Assembly: GCF_023101765.2 (NCBI RefSeq)
Contig: NC_064214.1
Coordinates: 6,516,001-6,580,000, forward strand
From: Spodoptera frugiperda
Lineage: Eukaryota; Arthropoda; Insecta; Lepidoptera; Noctuidae
Length of the DNA stretch: 64,000 nucleotides
Reading direction: 5' to 3'
Part shown: positions 46,769 to 59,317 of the stretch, in pieces
Numbering within the stretch: the first letter of the stretch is position 1
Layout of the letters: each line of letters starts with the position of its first letter
Translations under genes and position numbers: made by a program
The notes under the pieces: model-generated
The model's input: only the letters and a program-made list of their open reading frames with translations
Told to the model about the DNA's origin: nothing
Database searches by the model: none

Positions 46769-49735
46769 GACGGCCGCTGGGGCTTGTAATTACTCGCTGT
46801 ACACTTATTTAGGTGAAGAAAGAAGGCTATCGTTATTTTTTGTTGTACACCGTTTTAAGAATATTGTACTGTTACTTTTTATTCAGTAAGTTGAGAGAAG
46901 TTAAATATTGATTGTTTCAATATACCAATAGATATATTGTACAGGAGCCTACAACAATAAACACACACACAACTGCACAGACCCACCAACGTGTGCATAT
47001 AAACAAAGGGGAACGTGTGACTTTGTGCCGGCCATTGATTAAATCGTTAAATACATCGAAACGTTATAATTGTCGTTCTGTTTTTGATAATAATTGGCGT
47101 CGGCCGGCGACATACAATTTATACCACTTTTAACTGCCTGATGGTGCGAATAACGCGGTTATTGCGTTATAGTTACTATAACTGCTCACCATAACCGTTA
47201 ATGTGAATCGTAACGACTCTAACTGTTATTTTTATTGAAATTAACACTTCGCTATCTTATCGGATTATCTGTAATATTTAATTTCTGCCAACTTGTACTT
47301 CGCTTTGTCCCTTTTCGTATTAATTGTTTCATTAATGGCCGTCTAAGTAGCGTAATTATTTGCCAACAGTTAATTGAATTGTAATGACGTGACGGCCCCG
47401 AGGGGCGCGCCCTGCTTTATGTGCGCGAATACAACAATGGAAATTACATTCCTATATTATCCTAATATAGAAAAATATTCGTTATGAATACATTTCGATA
47501 TTGGGAGAAATAATAGAAATGCGCAAAGTTTATATGGGACTTGTTTTTATGGGTCAACCCAATGGAAAAATGTAGTTCACTTATTTTTTTAAACCCAACT
47601 ACGAGCAATTATTGTCTATTAGCCTGTAAAAACAACGTATAGATATGTGGGGGACATTTTATAATTTGTTTATAAAACCCTTGCCATTTGTTTGGCGTCG
47701 CGTCTGACGGAGTAAGCCGTGGCAAGGTGACTCCACTCGATCAGCTGTTGACCTACATCCACATGAGATAATGCGACTCAGTACAGCTCCCTAATGAACC
47801 CTCTAATTATTTCGACGCCCATAACTGGGGATTTATTGACCAAGAGGAGGATTGTGGGGGAGTACATGGTCTATTGGGCACCCCTTGTAGTGTTTAGTGG
47901 GTGTCTGTTAATGCGGTCATAATAATGATGTGTAGTGCGTTCGATGGGAAGCGGCACGTGCTCCGCGATAGAATGTTCTATGTATTATACAATTAGGTAC
48001 ACTTTACAACAAATATTTTCCGTGGTTGTTGTTATGTTCTATCTTTATGTTTAGATATCACGCATCGACAAACTGATCACGACTAACAACAAAATATAAG
48101 CAAAATAACAAACGCACCGCCATATTATTTCGCCACAAAGTTTTCGTATTTATTTTATACGAAAACATGATTGTTGGAATTTAATACTTTGTGAGATTTA
48201 CTTTGTACAAAATAAACATGAATGAAACAAATACGATACAACGTACGTTTCGTGCAGTATCTATTTTTTCTTTAAATAACAACTCTAAAATATAGTCGCG
48301 GGCTCCCGGCGGAAATTCCTCGCGTTAATTTCGCCAAAATAAAAGCAAAACGACATCGGTTTAATTACGACAAAACCCAGTGGTTTGGCACAAAAACTGT
48401 ACTAAATTAGCACGTGAAGTATGTAGAGGTGGTGTTTTGTAATTTTTTCCTTATTCGCGGTACAATTTGAATGAATACTGTGCAGGGGAGAGTTGTATGA
48501 ATTAAGCGCTCATAATTTTTATTTTTAGTGGCTTTATTCGGCACGTTTTATGTTCCTAAATATTTCTCTATACAGAGTGTGAAAATACAGTCAATTAGTA
48601 GGTAAACACGACTAGACGAGTATTATTTAACTACAAGTACCCATGTTTACATTTAATTATAAAAAACCGTGTGCGTGTTAGTTTAGTCATTCGTAATACT
48701 TTATAATATTGTTTGTGGTAAAAATACTATTACAGTTTATTTCCTGTGCTATGTTAAACTACGAGTATACAGTAACTTCAGTACAACTTAGTGTTTCTTG
48801 GAAATTCTAGACCAATTATGTATCCAACTATAGTGTAGAATTTATTTCTAGCTTAACAAGCTATTAAGTAGTTACTTCTACATTTTCCATTTAATTTGAA
48901 CGTTGTTCCACAACACTCGGTTGGCTCGTAAAATTTCCCGCCGCCATCAGACATCAACGCCTTGCATAAATATTTTACAAACTACACGAAACTTGCGAAA
49001 TTTAACTCAATCATGCAGAAAACTTCCTCCCAGTAACACAGCCCGACACTAAGTGAAGAATTACCTCCCCTAACTTGTTGGCTGGTTAAAAAGGGTGTGT
49101 TTTCACTACAGCCGAAGTTTGCCGAAGTTAGCCGAAGTCGCACGATTGCTCTATGGTACCTCGGCGCCGTGACTTGACTGCACTTAACATTTACTTTGAC
49201 GAAAATTGACATCCGATATCTTCGTTGAAGATTGTAGGTTTGAGGTTAATTTTATTTTCATTTTGCTTATTTTAAGTGAGAAGCTGCTTAAGATCATATT
49301 GCATTTTATTGAATTAGATGGAGCTTACATTGGACACTGGTACATAACACTTATTACAATAAAATAGCTTTGAAACTGGCAGCGTCCTACAAAATACATT
49401 ATCGCGTTATGCCATAGCTTAAGAGCGCATAATTGCACCATTTAACTCGTTTATAGCACTTGGCACAAGTCGCACTTTAATCAAATAACGTAGCATCATA
49501 CGCCGGTAATTTATCGCGCGACCCCATAATTGGTCCCCACACTTCAACGCTAGAATGGAATCACAATGTACAGAGTGCTACAATTAGTTTTATTCACTAA
49601 TGCATTTACATTACTAATTGGTGCGAGCTATGGTTTAATTAATAACAGGGATTACTGTAATATACTGTTTCGTTGTTAGTTCCATCATAAAATAGTGCTC
49701 GTTTGTTGGTTAATCAATTTGTTGTTTTGTTTCAG
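46769..49735. other. Gene-free DNA
   Basis: No gene recognised. Three GCCGAAGTT/GCCGAAGTC words stand in tandem at about 49,111-49,140. Confidence 0.4.
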
Positions 49736-49790
49736 ATTGCGCACCGAGCCACACATCCGTGATAGTGACGCTGCGCACTGATCGAGCTTA
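49736..49790 (+). other. Candidate 55-base exon
   Basis: The strong acceptor ATTTGTTGTTTTGTTTCAG ends at 49,735 and a donor-like GTGAGA starts at 49,791. The 55 bases between are much more GC-rich than both flanks. One frame reads CAPSHTSVIVTLRTDRA and then a stop just at the donor; the other two are closed. It could be a small cassette exon, a terminal coding exon, or a non-coding exon on the plus strand. No neighbouring exon was identified. Confidence 0.3.
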
Positions 49791-52251
49791 GTGAGACAAC
49801 ATTACGATTGTTCATGAAAATGAATCAGATAAAATAATAATATTGACTTTTAATTTTCCATCTCCCAATTTAATATCACAAACGTTTAAAAAGCTACTCT
49901 CGAACGTATACGTTTCCCATTTCCCGTATCAAGTGACACATTAATGTCGCCGTGGCCTTGAAATCGAATCCCATAAATTACGTCCCTAATACCATTCAAA
50001 ACCGGTTATACCCCGATTTCCCTATCCCAAACATTATCCTCATTAGTTTATCCCCCCATTTCCCCCATCGCCATCATTCAGTCGTCGGAAATCGCGACAA
50101 AGGATCTTATGTTAAAGTTATCCGACAGGGGGCGTGGCGTACAGTTACTTTCAATTGCCAGCGGCCTGTATTTATGTGTGCACTAAATAAATCCGTGTAA
50201 GTGGTATTTGTGAGGACATGTTCCGCTCCACATCAAATGAAGTTATATTGCGCGGGGCTTGTTTGGCTGGCGGGGCCGCGGCTGCCGCTACATTGTCTTG
50301 TCATCTCCGATATTAGCACTGAATACTAAAACATGGCTTAGTTACACTGGAAATTTGTAATGACACAACCGCAGTACTACGGAGAGACAACACGTTGACT
50401 GATTTCATTTTCATGAGTTACGACTTGTAGACATTCATTATAATATCTTTCAGCGTGGGCTTAGCTATCGACGAGGCTTCGCGTTTATTTTTCAATAATT
50501 TAATATTCATGTAACCAAGCCGCCAGTAACAAATTTCAAACTGCTAACAAGCATAACATTACAAAAATATTTTCTCAGACAATACGTTACATGTAATGTA
50601 GCGTACTTATCATGAAAATAAGAATTTTTAATAAAAATGTTTTAACAATTGTTAGCACTTCGTAAACAATTTCCATATGGAGAAGTTTGCATGATTTCAG
50701 CGTAATAGGTTGTAGCGATGTAAAGCCGGTAACTGACGAGATACGCCAGGTTCCCGCCCGGGCTTTTTATTAAATTGCTTTAGCAGGCCGGCGCTCGTGG
50801 ATCCAGCCTCCTTACTGTGCAACATTCAGCGCAGAAGGTGTAGCGTAGCACACTGCCCTACGATATCATCGCGGTCGGCTTTGGACACATGAGTCGAGTT
50901 TGAACAATGTTCACATTTGACATAACATATCTATTTCCTTTACTACAGTAGATATACTCGTACGTGAAAGTCAATATTCATCATCGTCACCTCACTTCTG
51001 TACTTTGCTAGACATAAACCAATCTAGAAGTAAATTTATTCTAATGAGTGATTATCTCCATATTGAATTTCTATCTATAGTCCACACACTATTGAAACTT
51101 CTGCTCGATTCAATTGGTTACGAGCGTGTTGTGTCCTCTAGTGCTCTTGTGCTTAACGACTTGATAATTTTTACATTATTGACTTTTTACAAATACAAAG
51201 TTCAAAGGCGAGCTTGTTAGACACATTATGTACGTACATGGGTTCTTTTATTGCTCGGCACGATATAATGACGCTTCGCAGGAGAGATCTAATATTACAC
51301 GATATTACATTTTATATTTATTTTATTTATTTTTGAGAGTGACAATCATTGAGATAAAGAAACATTATTTTAGTTAGTTTTATAATATTGTAACCGCCGT
51401 ACTTAGAGTCATTTAATAGTTACGTAACTAAGTCCTTAGCAATTATTTTTGGAACAAAATCGTTAACAAGGATTAATTTAAGTAACCATTAAATGTCTCT
51501 GAGTGCGGCAGTTAGTCTGTTTTACTTAACAATTATTGTAAATGATAAATATTGACGCATTATTATAACTTTATTCTGTCATTTACCCTTTACATTTGTA
51601 TGATTTACGAATGTCCAAAGTGCTTGAGAGCGATAATTCACAGAAGCAATATTTGTGGCGCTGCAGTAAGTGCGACAAATACATACATTCCTGAAATATT
51701 GCGTTCCAAACGTTCTCACATAAAGTGAAATTAAAGCCGGAACTCAACAAGTCATGCTTTCACTTAAACGTGTATTTGCAAAACTATTTTCCGCAAGGAA
51801 TTTATTTTACAAAGTTAGCTGAATAAGCGCTTGTTGCATGAAATACACGAGGATTTCTCGAGCGGTGTCGCGTGGACAGGGTGTCATCCTCTAAGCCAGA
51901 CTTTGCGTCGCATTACCAACAGTAATAATATAAGCGACCGAGCAATGCGAACGTAAACCTTACACAACAATATAATATATCGCCCGATCGAGGAAAACTC
52001 CGCGCCGTGTCGTTTGAATTGAAAGGAAATTATTTATTTACTCAAAGAACATCGGAAATTAAATCTAGTGTTGACAGTGTTGTCTTACAGCAATCTTCGA
52101 TCTCAATTTTAATGTTCCGGAGATATTTTGATGTAAATAAAATTACCTACGGCACATTCAAATGAACTTTTATTTTTAAACACAGACCCTTGATGTTGTA
52201 CGTTTTATTTATATGACCAACGTTTTCATTTTCCCCATACATACATATATA
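49791..52251. other. Gene-free DNA
   Basis: No gene recognised. GC-rich patches lie at 50,250-50,300 and 50,745-50,880. The 82-codon plus-strand frame at 49,952-50,200 has no domain. Confidence 0.4.
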
Positions 52252-52495
52252 TACAAACAGGTAGGAAACGAGTTTTTGAAATCTGTTGAATTTTTTGCAA
52301 CGCTAAATGTAAGTCAGCCACCCACTGAGCAACCTCTGGGTACTTAGCAGGCGCGGTAATGGAAAATAAATTATTAAACAAGGCGATGATTACGAAGGTT
52401 CCCAGCGAGCAGCCTGCAGGTCCACGGGCAGGACATGGTAAATGACTGCCATAAACCATGTTTAATGATGATGAGATGCTGTACTCATTATACAT
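52252..52495 (-). other. Unrecognised minus-strand open frame with protein-like composition
   Basis: The 89-codon frame (stop at 52,226) includes a hydrophobic stretch GTFVIIALFNNLFSI followed by an amphipathic, Trp- and Leu-containing part PEVAQWVADLHLALQKIQQI. Its composition is less AT-driven than the other open frames in this part of the window. On the minus strand GGACCTGCAG lies just before the hydrophobic part and could be a splice acceptor. The last residues run into a TATG microsatellite and are probably not protein. I do not recognise a family. It may be a decayed transposon fragment or an exon. Confidence 0.25.
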
Positions 52496-52837
52496 TACAT
52501 TATTTGCACACGAGTATGTGTTTTAAAAAGGTACTTGCCTCATAAATACAAAAACAAAATAAAAACAACATAACGTTTTTAACGTCAAAAATAGATCACA
52601 AAGTCGAGGCTTAACAATTTTAATTGTACACAGCGTTACAATTTTATTGGTGATTAGTGAATTCAATACACACGACACGATGTCATTTATTGAGCAAATA
52701 ATGAATTAATAAACTACTTAAATAGTTATTTATTTTATTGTGTTCTTATGGCTTTCTTCGAGAACATCCCCAACCACTCCCACAAGACATGATGTGGGCA
52801 TACATTCGCTACTGTATACGATCGAGGTCAGCAGTGC

Positions 52838-52885
52838 GCGCCACACGCCGCGCCACACGCCGGGCCACACGCCGCGCCACACGCC
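52838..52885. repeat. Four tandem copies of a 12-base GC-rich unit
   Basis: The unit GCGCCACACGCC is repeated four times without gaps (52,838, 52,850, 52,862 and 52,874), with the third copy starting GGG. A 12-base period keeps any reading frame, so both strands look open across it, which explains the overlapping low-complexity frames here. Flanks are AT-rich. Confidence 0.9.
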
Positions 52886-54542
52886 GCCCCGCCAGGAAAC
52901 ACTCACATGTCTTGCTCCAGAAATGCCCAACAGACCGCACACAGCGGTGACAGCTCGGCACACGAATATGTATAAATACGCCAAACTATATTCAATCGAG
53001 GATTATGTTAGCAACCGAGTTATAATAAATGTAGATATATAATACATAGCTCGCACCGCAACAAACAATTAAAGAAATAAATACAAGTATCGTAGCGACA
53101 ACTAACGTCTACTCCATTTTGAAACGTTTCCATCTTAATCGCTCACTTCTATTTGCTGAACATTTCTATTTCTATTTGTTTAAAGAGTGTCCTAATGGAC
53201 GCAGGCCCGGCCGACCTCTGGCCGACTGTTCTCAGACAAAAAACAAATGAAAAAAATCCTTTGTTTTAACAGGCTAGGCGCGGAGACCGGCTAATTTTTA
53301 TTAGGGATCAGGCGCTGTTATGAGATATGTACCTATTTGTTTACACGCTTATTTTGTGTTTTTATTAAAGTCGCTCTAAAATATAATGGAACCGCCGCCC
53401 CAGTGCCTACACCGTTATTTATGTTCACCTCCCGGCTCGTACATAATGTGACGCATGTCGAGATACATGTCATTAAATTGAGCTCTTAGTGCTTCAGACG
53501 AGAACGACTTATTACGTTACAGATCCACTTATCTGTTTTTAATACATGTTATTTACATAAAACCTACTTAAGTACTTGTATAGAACATAAAACGGGGCTT
53601 ATTGTAATAAAAAACATATTTGGAGACATAGTACCGAAATGTTGTTTACGTCGCCCTGTTAATGTAGTTCAGTCAGTCACCGCACCTAATGCTGGTTCAC
53701 ATTGCAGTGAATTATAATTATTTCCGATACATTAGGCACAGTAATTGTTTGCTCTCAATCAATCAGAAATCATTACGCTAGTATTAGCAGGAGCCACTGA
53801 CACGGACGGCGCTGGGTTCACATTAAAACGGGCGTTCCGCGAACATAACAAAATAGTTTAAATTCCCATCTATGTAAGCACACAGTAGGCAAGGTAAACA
53901 ATAGAAATCTGTTTATGTGTGCAAACGTTCGGCGTGTTTACATATTAAATAACGTTTTGGCAAATATCGCGCTCCATCTCCGGGAGTATAGTGTTGTGCC
54001 AAATATTGCGGCCCCCGTGTATGCGCATAATTTTACGTGTTTTTGTCGAAACCTGTAATACGTCGGTACGGGGACGTAAAGTGACATCCCTATTTTGGCT
54101 GGCACCACTAATGTCTTAGTGATGATGTAGAAGCCTTCCTGTGGATGTAAACATCACCATTTGATACTCATGCATGAGATAAAGTTAAGTTTTGTGTTTA
54201 CTAGAAAGTTTGTATTATGTGAGGAATAAAAACTTACATAATCATCTAATATTATGGTTATTGTTTTTTTATAAAAAATGCTTATTTTAGTGAGTTCCTG
54301 GAATTAACAAACTCAATATTAACCAATTCTCCATAATAATTATTAGACCCAAATTCTGGCTCAATAATTGAACAAATCTACGAACATTGTTACAATGTAT
54401 GAACAATATTTGTCGAGTCATCGCGAGGAAAACAGTGGTTGTGCGCGTCTTGCTGTATAATCAGTTTAGAGGTTAGTTAGCATTCAGCGCAACACGCGGG
54501 GAGCACAACTGAAGGTTACGGCCTATTAACTCGTTCGGAGCG
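52886..54542. other. Gene-free DNA
   Basis: Nothing recognised. Confidence 0.4.
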
Positions 54543-54653
54543 ATGGCCCCAGAACATGTCATTACTCAGCCACTATTGCCAGCCGACGACTTATTCCACG
54601 ACGTGATTCCCACCAGCCTTCGCGTACCTTCGGGAGATGTAACTCGGAGTTAA
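54543..54653 (+). other. Candidate small open reading frame (36 codons)
   Basis: ATG at 54,543 and TAA at 54,651-54,653. The predicted peptide, starting MAPEHVITQPLLPADD, has a GC-rich third-position pattern that contrasts with the AT-rich flanks. No known family, no signal peptide, and no clear promoter or splice sites. It may be chance. Confidence 0.2.
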
Positions 54654-56773
54654 TAGTTTGGAAATAAGTAACCATCCAAATACCTTGCCATCAAGAACAC
54701 TGCTGTGGGTACTCACGAATCTGTAGCCTGTTCTATGATTTCTTTTTTGAAACACAATCTGGCATTTTGATTAAACTGTACTATATTAATGTACAGTCTA
54801 CAAAAAACCAATTAAATAATTCACATCTGTGTTCGTTGTACCAAAACTCCGTATATTATTACATAAGTTAGTTCGTCCATACTACTCGTACTATGGCGCT
54901 CATTTCATTTATTAAATTAATTTGTTGCAAATGACTGAGTAAACGAGTATCTTTTTTGCTTTGTCAATATTACACTGTACTCTAGTCGTAGAATTAACAG
55001 TTTCAATATTCTCATCGTCCGCGCTGTGTATATTTTTTCAAAATAAAAAGAACATATTTTTTCCGTTCGCGAGATGGCACCGAGAAAGTTATTTGTGATA
55101 AAATATGCGGAGATTGTAAAGTGCGCTAACATTTTACAGAACGTCGTGTCCTCAGTGAGAGAGTATTTTATTTAGTAGACAGCACTTTATTTCGTCGACT
55201 GTTGCTCTTGAATTTTTATTCGGACGCTCAGGCAAACTATTTTAATGCAATGCCTCAATTTTTGGAGTGCGGCTTCCGCTTCGGAGCAATGAAAGCCTCA
55301 TCAAAATCCATTTGGTAGTTTTTGCGTCATGCAACAAATGGCAGACGAGACGAACAAAAACCCCGGGCCCGTACAAACCACACATGAACCGAGTGCTCTC
55401 GAATGCCTGTATTTATTATATTTACTGGATAATGGGAACATTCTCGGTTTTATAATTCTCCTAACGAGTTGGTTAATTAACACTTAACTGGAATTTATTG
55501 TCGTTGGGAAGAACCTTAGATTCTACCTAGCCTAAGACTACAGGAAACTAAAAACTATTGTTGTGGTAAACTGAAATCCTACAAATATTCCAGTATCAAG
55601 AACGAGACAACATTTCTTTTTTGTTTGTTATAACTCATGGTACATTTACTTCCATAAATATATGTACCTAGTACAGGCACAGTATAATTGTCACGACTTC
55701 ATGACGTACATACAGACAAGGAAATGAAACACCGCGCTAGTTACACGATCGCCTTGTAAGAGCACTTAGCTCAGAAGGCATGTCTGGCTGCGGGGGGCTA
55801 ATGTATCCAATGCTCACTAAATGTGAGAACAGAGTAGTTAGCTCTCGATTCTGTTAATTAAGGTACTAGGCATGCCACCGGCCGGCCAGGCATGTCGAGA
55901 AGGCTCATTTTGTACCACTTGTTTGTGTACTAACAAATACCGGGAAACTAATACTCGTACATGTAAGTAAATGCACCAATAACGATACAGTAGGAAAGAG
56001 AAAATTCTGTATTGGGACAAATTAAATACTTATATAACCACATTACAGGCTTCTAGGAAATGAAATTATTTTTGAGTATGCCATATTATTGCGTGTAGCT
56101 ATAGTATTTAGTCGCACGTTAAAAAACGTAAAATATCGTGTGGTTGGCTTTCTGTATATTAAGACATGTTAACGTACAATTGAATTAACCTGCCGCTGCT
56201 GGTGATGGGAGAGGTTATATTTTTAGACAGAATCTGGTTGTTCCCGACCACCGACATACATAGGTATACAGGGACCCGGAAGTTTCGTCAAAGTTTTCCT
56301 ATATGAGTAATATAGGAATCATAGATTCTGATTAAGATTTCAATAAACTTAAAATAAAAGTTTTTATACAGATACGTTTTGAATATAGATCGTATCGTAT
56401 AACATGTATATGAGTGTAAAATGTTAATAATAACTCCAATATACTATAAAAATATTACGATATAATGTTTATTTACTACTCAACCTATGTTCGTTCACAA
56501 AACCTAGACCAATATGAACAGGTTATAGTTACTTGTGAGACATTCTCCTGAACATGAGATAATTTCGACTAGACAATAGGAGGAGGCTCGATACAGGACA
56601 AAGACAGCCCACACGGGGCTAATGGAGCGTGGCACGGACCTATGTTACCGTGTACCGGCCGCGGCGTGAACTACGCCAACACTTCCCTTCGACGTGTTCA
56701 TTGTATTCTAACTCACTTGTACTTCTTTATACGTCATTGTTGGATACTTTCATTAGTAAAGTAATGTGAGAAA
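54654..56773. other. Gene-free AT-rich DNA
   Basis: Nothing recognised. A 34-codon frame from the ATG at 55,074 is too short to support. Confidence 0.4.
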
Positions 56774-56950
56774 ATCCTACTAATGTCTTAAATGTGAAAG
56801 TTTGTGAGTATGGATGTTTTTTACTCTTTCACGCAAAAACTACTGAAGGAATCGGGATGAAATTTGGAATAAGAAAAGATTATGGTCTAAAATAACACAT
56901 CAGATTTTTATTCCAAGGGCATGCGGGCAAAACCGCTGGCAGAAGCTAGT
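56774..56950 (+). mobile_element. Helitron-like 3' end ending in CTAG|T (copy 2)
   Basis: Begins CCTACTAATGTCTTAAATGTG, continues with GAAAGTTTGTGAGTATGGA, CTCTTTCACGCAAAAACTAC and GGGATGAAATTTGGAATA, and ends ATGCGGGCAAAACCGCTGGC then AGAAGCTAGT, with CTAG at 56,946-56,949. The GCGGGCAAAACCGC segment forms the small hairpin expected just before a Helitron 3' terminus. A diverged copy is at 3005-3153. Confidence 0.65.
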
Positions 56951-57917
56951 CTGTTTATAAACTAAATATTGTACTTGCTTCTTTTGAATTTAACGATTAA
57001 GTTTTGAGTGAAAAGTTAGAGAATATCACACGGACAACACCGGGCGGGATTACAATAAAATAAAGGTGCGCGATGAAGATTTGATTCGAATTGAAATTTG
57101 CGAGTAGACATTGCCAGCAAGATTTAATGTAAATTGAATAAAGTATTAAACTTGTAAAATTTCAAAGAAGTTTGAATTTAAAAACGGCATAACTGAGAGT
57201 AATAATGTAAGTTTTTCATCAGATTTCTAGCTAAAGTTGTAAGCAGATTAAATTAATCTCGTGGTGTTTATCAATTTATAACCGCCGGAGTCATTGTCGT
57301 CAAGCAGGTCATTGACCCGCTGATATTTCGAGTTCTTATTAACTTTCGCAGACTGTTTGACTTTCAAAGAACGCCATTCGATAATTAAAGTGAAAACACT
57401 TTAATATGAATTGAATTCAACTGTGAAACATTAATTTGTTAATTATTTTTCACCTTTTGCTTGTTGATAGAAACCTTTTCATTCGCGTGTGTAATTTCGT
57501 TTCCAAATTATTCGTTTCATTAATTCGTAACATTGAAGAGTTAATTAAAATATTTAAAGTTAATTGATCAATGTTTCAGTTACATAACGAGATTTGTTGG
57601 TCGAGTACTGTGATTGTAAAATCATCGAGCAATGTTAATCGATGCTCTCCACTGGTTATGGATCAAACTAATGTGGTGAACACAATCTGTCTGTGTATAT
57701 ATTAATTGTTCAGTTGTAATTGTTTGCACGTGCTAGTCCAGTGTAGGTACACAGGTACAGGTATCTCAATCTTTATTTTCCTCGTTTGAATCCCATTACA
57801 GCAGAAAGTACTTAACAAATTAATTCGGAAACGTTTTCTATTTTCCCGAAAAGAATCCAATGATTTAAGGAAAACAATTTCCTTAAATCCCTTCACTGAG
57901 TATTTTATAAATAGACT
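56951..57917. other. Gene-free AT-rich DNA
   Basis: Nothing recognised. Confidence 0.4.
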
Positions 57918-57972
57918 GCACACACGGGGCGCGGGGTGCGGGGCGCGGGCGCGGCGCGGGGGGGGGGGTGGT
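57918..57972 (+). repeat. G-rich tract with quadruplex potential
   Basis: A run of GGGGCGCGGGG-type words ends in ten or more consecutive G near 57,958-57,968, with at least four runs of three or more G within 50 bases on the plus strand. Such tracts can form G-quadruplexes. The 115-codon minus-strand frame over it is Pro/Arg/Ala low complexity and not supported. Confidence 0.6.
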
Positions 57973-58454
57973 CGCGAGATGGACTCAAAGGTTCCGACGT
58001 GTACAGGACACTCTTTGATCTCAAACTGACCCTCCTCTAAGCAGCTCACTTCAACGATATTATCTTGTGTTTTTTCCCCGACGACGATTTACGACGTAAA
58101 TGAATACTAAAAACTCTCAGCTGAACGTTTGTATATTCTCAACAGTTTATTCAGTTACAGCGCTACAGTATCGCGGCCCTGAATTAAGATTTTTTTTTTA
58201 AACAAAGACTTTGCTCTAACTTAATTGTTTCGTATCAAAGTGAAGTTGTTCTAGCATATTGAGGAAGGCTAATCCATTTTCAATCAAGTTTTTTAATATC
58301 ATAACGATTTCGCAATTTTTATTCATAGCTGTGTCTGGGAGTTCGTGACTGGGTTCGAATACAAGTCTTTATTGAAGTCGCCATGGTTTGTAGTCTGTGT
58401 TGCTGGAGCTGTGTGTATTCATTCTCGCACATGTGACACACTAACAAACATTTC

Positions 58455-58600
58455 ACATTTTTAACCGACTTTTAAAAAGTGGAGGTTCTCTGTTTAACCT
58501 GTATGTATGTTTTAACGCAATCATCTCGTGGTTGGCTGAATCGATTTTGATGCGGTTTTCAGCATAGTATTTTTCAGACTTAAGAGAAAGTTCTATTGAC
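58455..58600 (+). mobile_element. Degenerate dispersed repeat (AACCGACTT family)
   Basis: TTAACCGACTTTTAAAAAGTGGAGGTTCTC followed by a TGTATGTATG stretch and CTGAATCGATTTTGATG resembles a repeat very common in Lepidoptera (AACCGACTTCAAAAAAGGAGG type), usually seen in LINE-derived sequence. Only one copy is present here, so the call rests on memory of the phrase. Confidence 0.45.
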
Positions 58601-59202
58601 GGGTTTGACGTGGCTTAGTGACCTGGTATTTGTAAGTACACATTAATCACTCCAGTATCCTTATTAAATATCAAGCTAGGATTATATTTCTTTACTTCAT
58701 TTGGCTAAATAATTTTGAAATAAAAAAGCTAATGTTGATAAAATTTTCTTTACGTTTTGTTACACAGATATTCATAAGTTACCCGCGTGTGTTCTGCGGC
58801 CCGCAACGACTCTAGTATTCGCTCAATCGTCCATTTCATTGCCTTAAGAAAATACTTTTATATTTGTACCATTTTTTTAGATCAATTTTAATATTTCTAT
58901 TATTATTTGATTTCATTGTGTATTAGGAAAATATAGTTTCAATTGTGAAATGAAGAAACATAGTACGCAAATATTATCATGCGCTGTGTAATTTAATAAT
59001 TGTACAATGAACATATCCATTGTGTCTCATGAACTAGAGTGTACAGATTTAACCCGAGCAATCTTGGCTGACACTTACACAGATAGCAGTAACGTGATTA
59101 TCTGCGTGGAATCTCTCCAAGTTGTTAAGTCGAAATAACATTCGCTTTACTTGAGTACTCAACTTAGGAACATTCTAGAAATATACTTAAAACTCTCGTA
59201 CA

Positions 59203-59317
59203 ATGTTGCTCGTAAAAATATTCAACTACGCGGTTATTTTGTTCCTCTGGGAATGTACGGAATCGCGCATAACTGGCGATAGAATTTTAAAACTACATTT
59301 TTCAAATGAAACATTTG
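59203..59317 (+). CDS. Possible first coding exon of a secreted protein (plus strand)
   Basis: An ATG at 59,203 in a good insect start context (ACAATG), with an in-frame TAA 15 bases upstream, opens a frame MLLVKIFNYAVILFLWECTE that continues SRITGDRILKLHFSNETF. A consensus splice donor G|GTAAGT begins at 59,318. Residues 1-17 look like a signal peptide: a Lys, then a hydrophobic core, with cleavage possibly near residues 20-22. Without splicing the frame ends after 45 codons. Against it, AT-rich chance frames favour hydrophobic residues, and it would lie antisense inside the intron of the better supported minus-strand gene. I do not recognise the protein and found no second exon. Confidence 0.3.

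Noticed and set aside
57702..58049. 115-codon minus-strand open frame
   Set aside because: Open because of the G-rich tract (Pro/Arg/Ala run); flanking residues show no domain.
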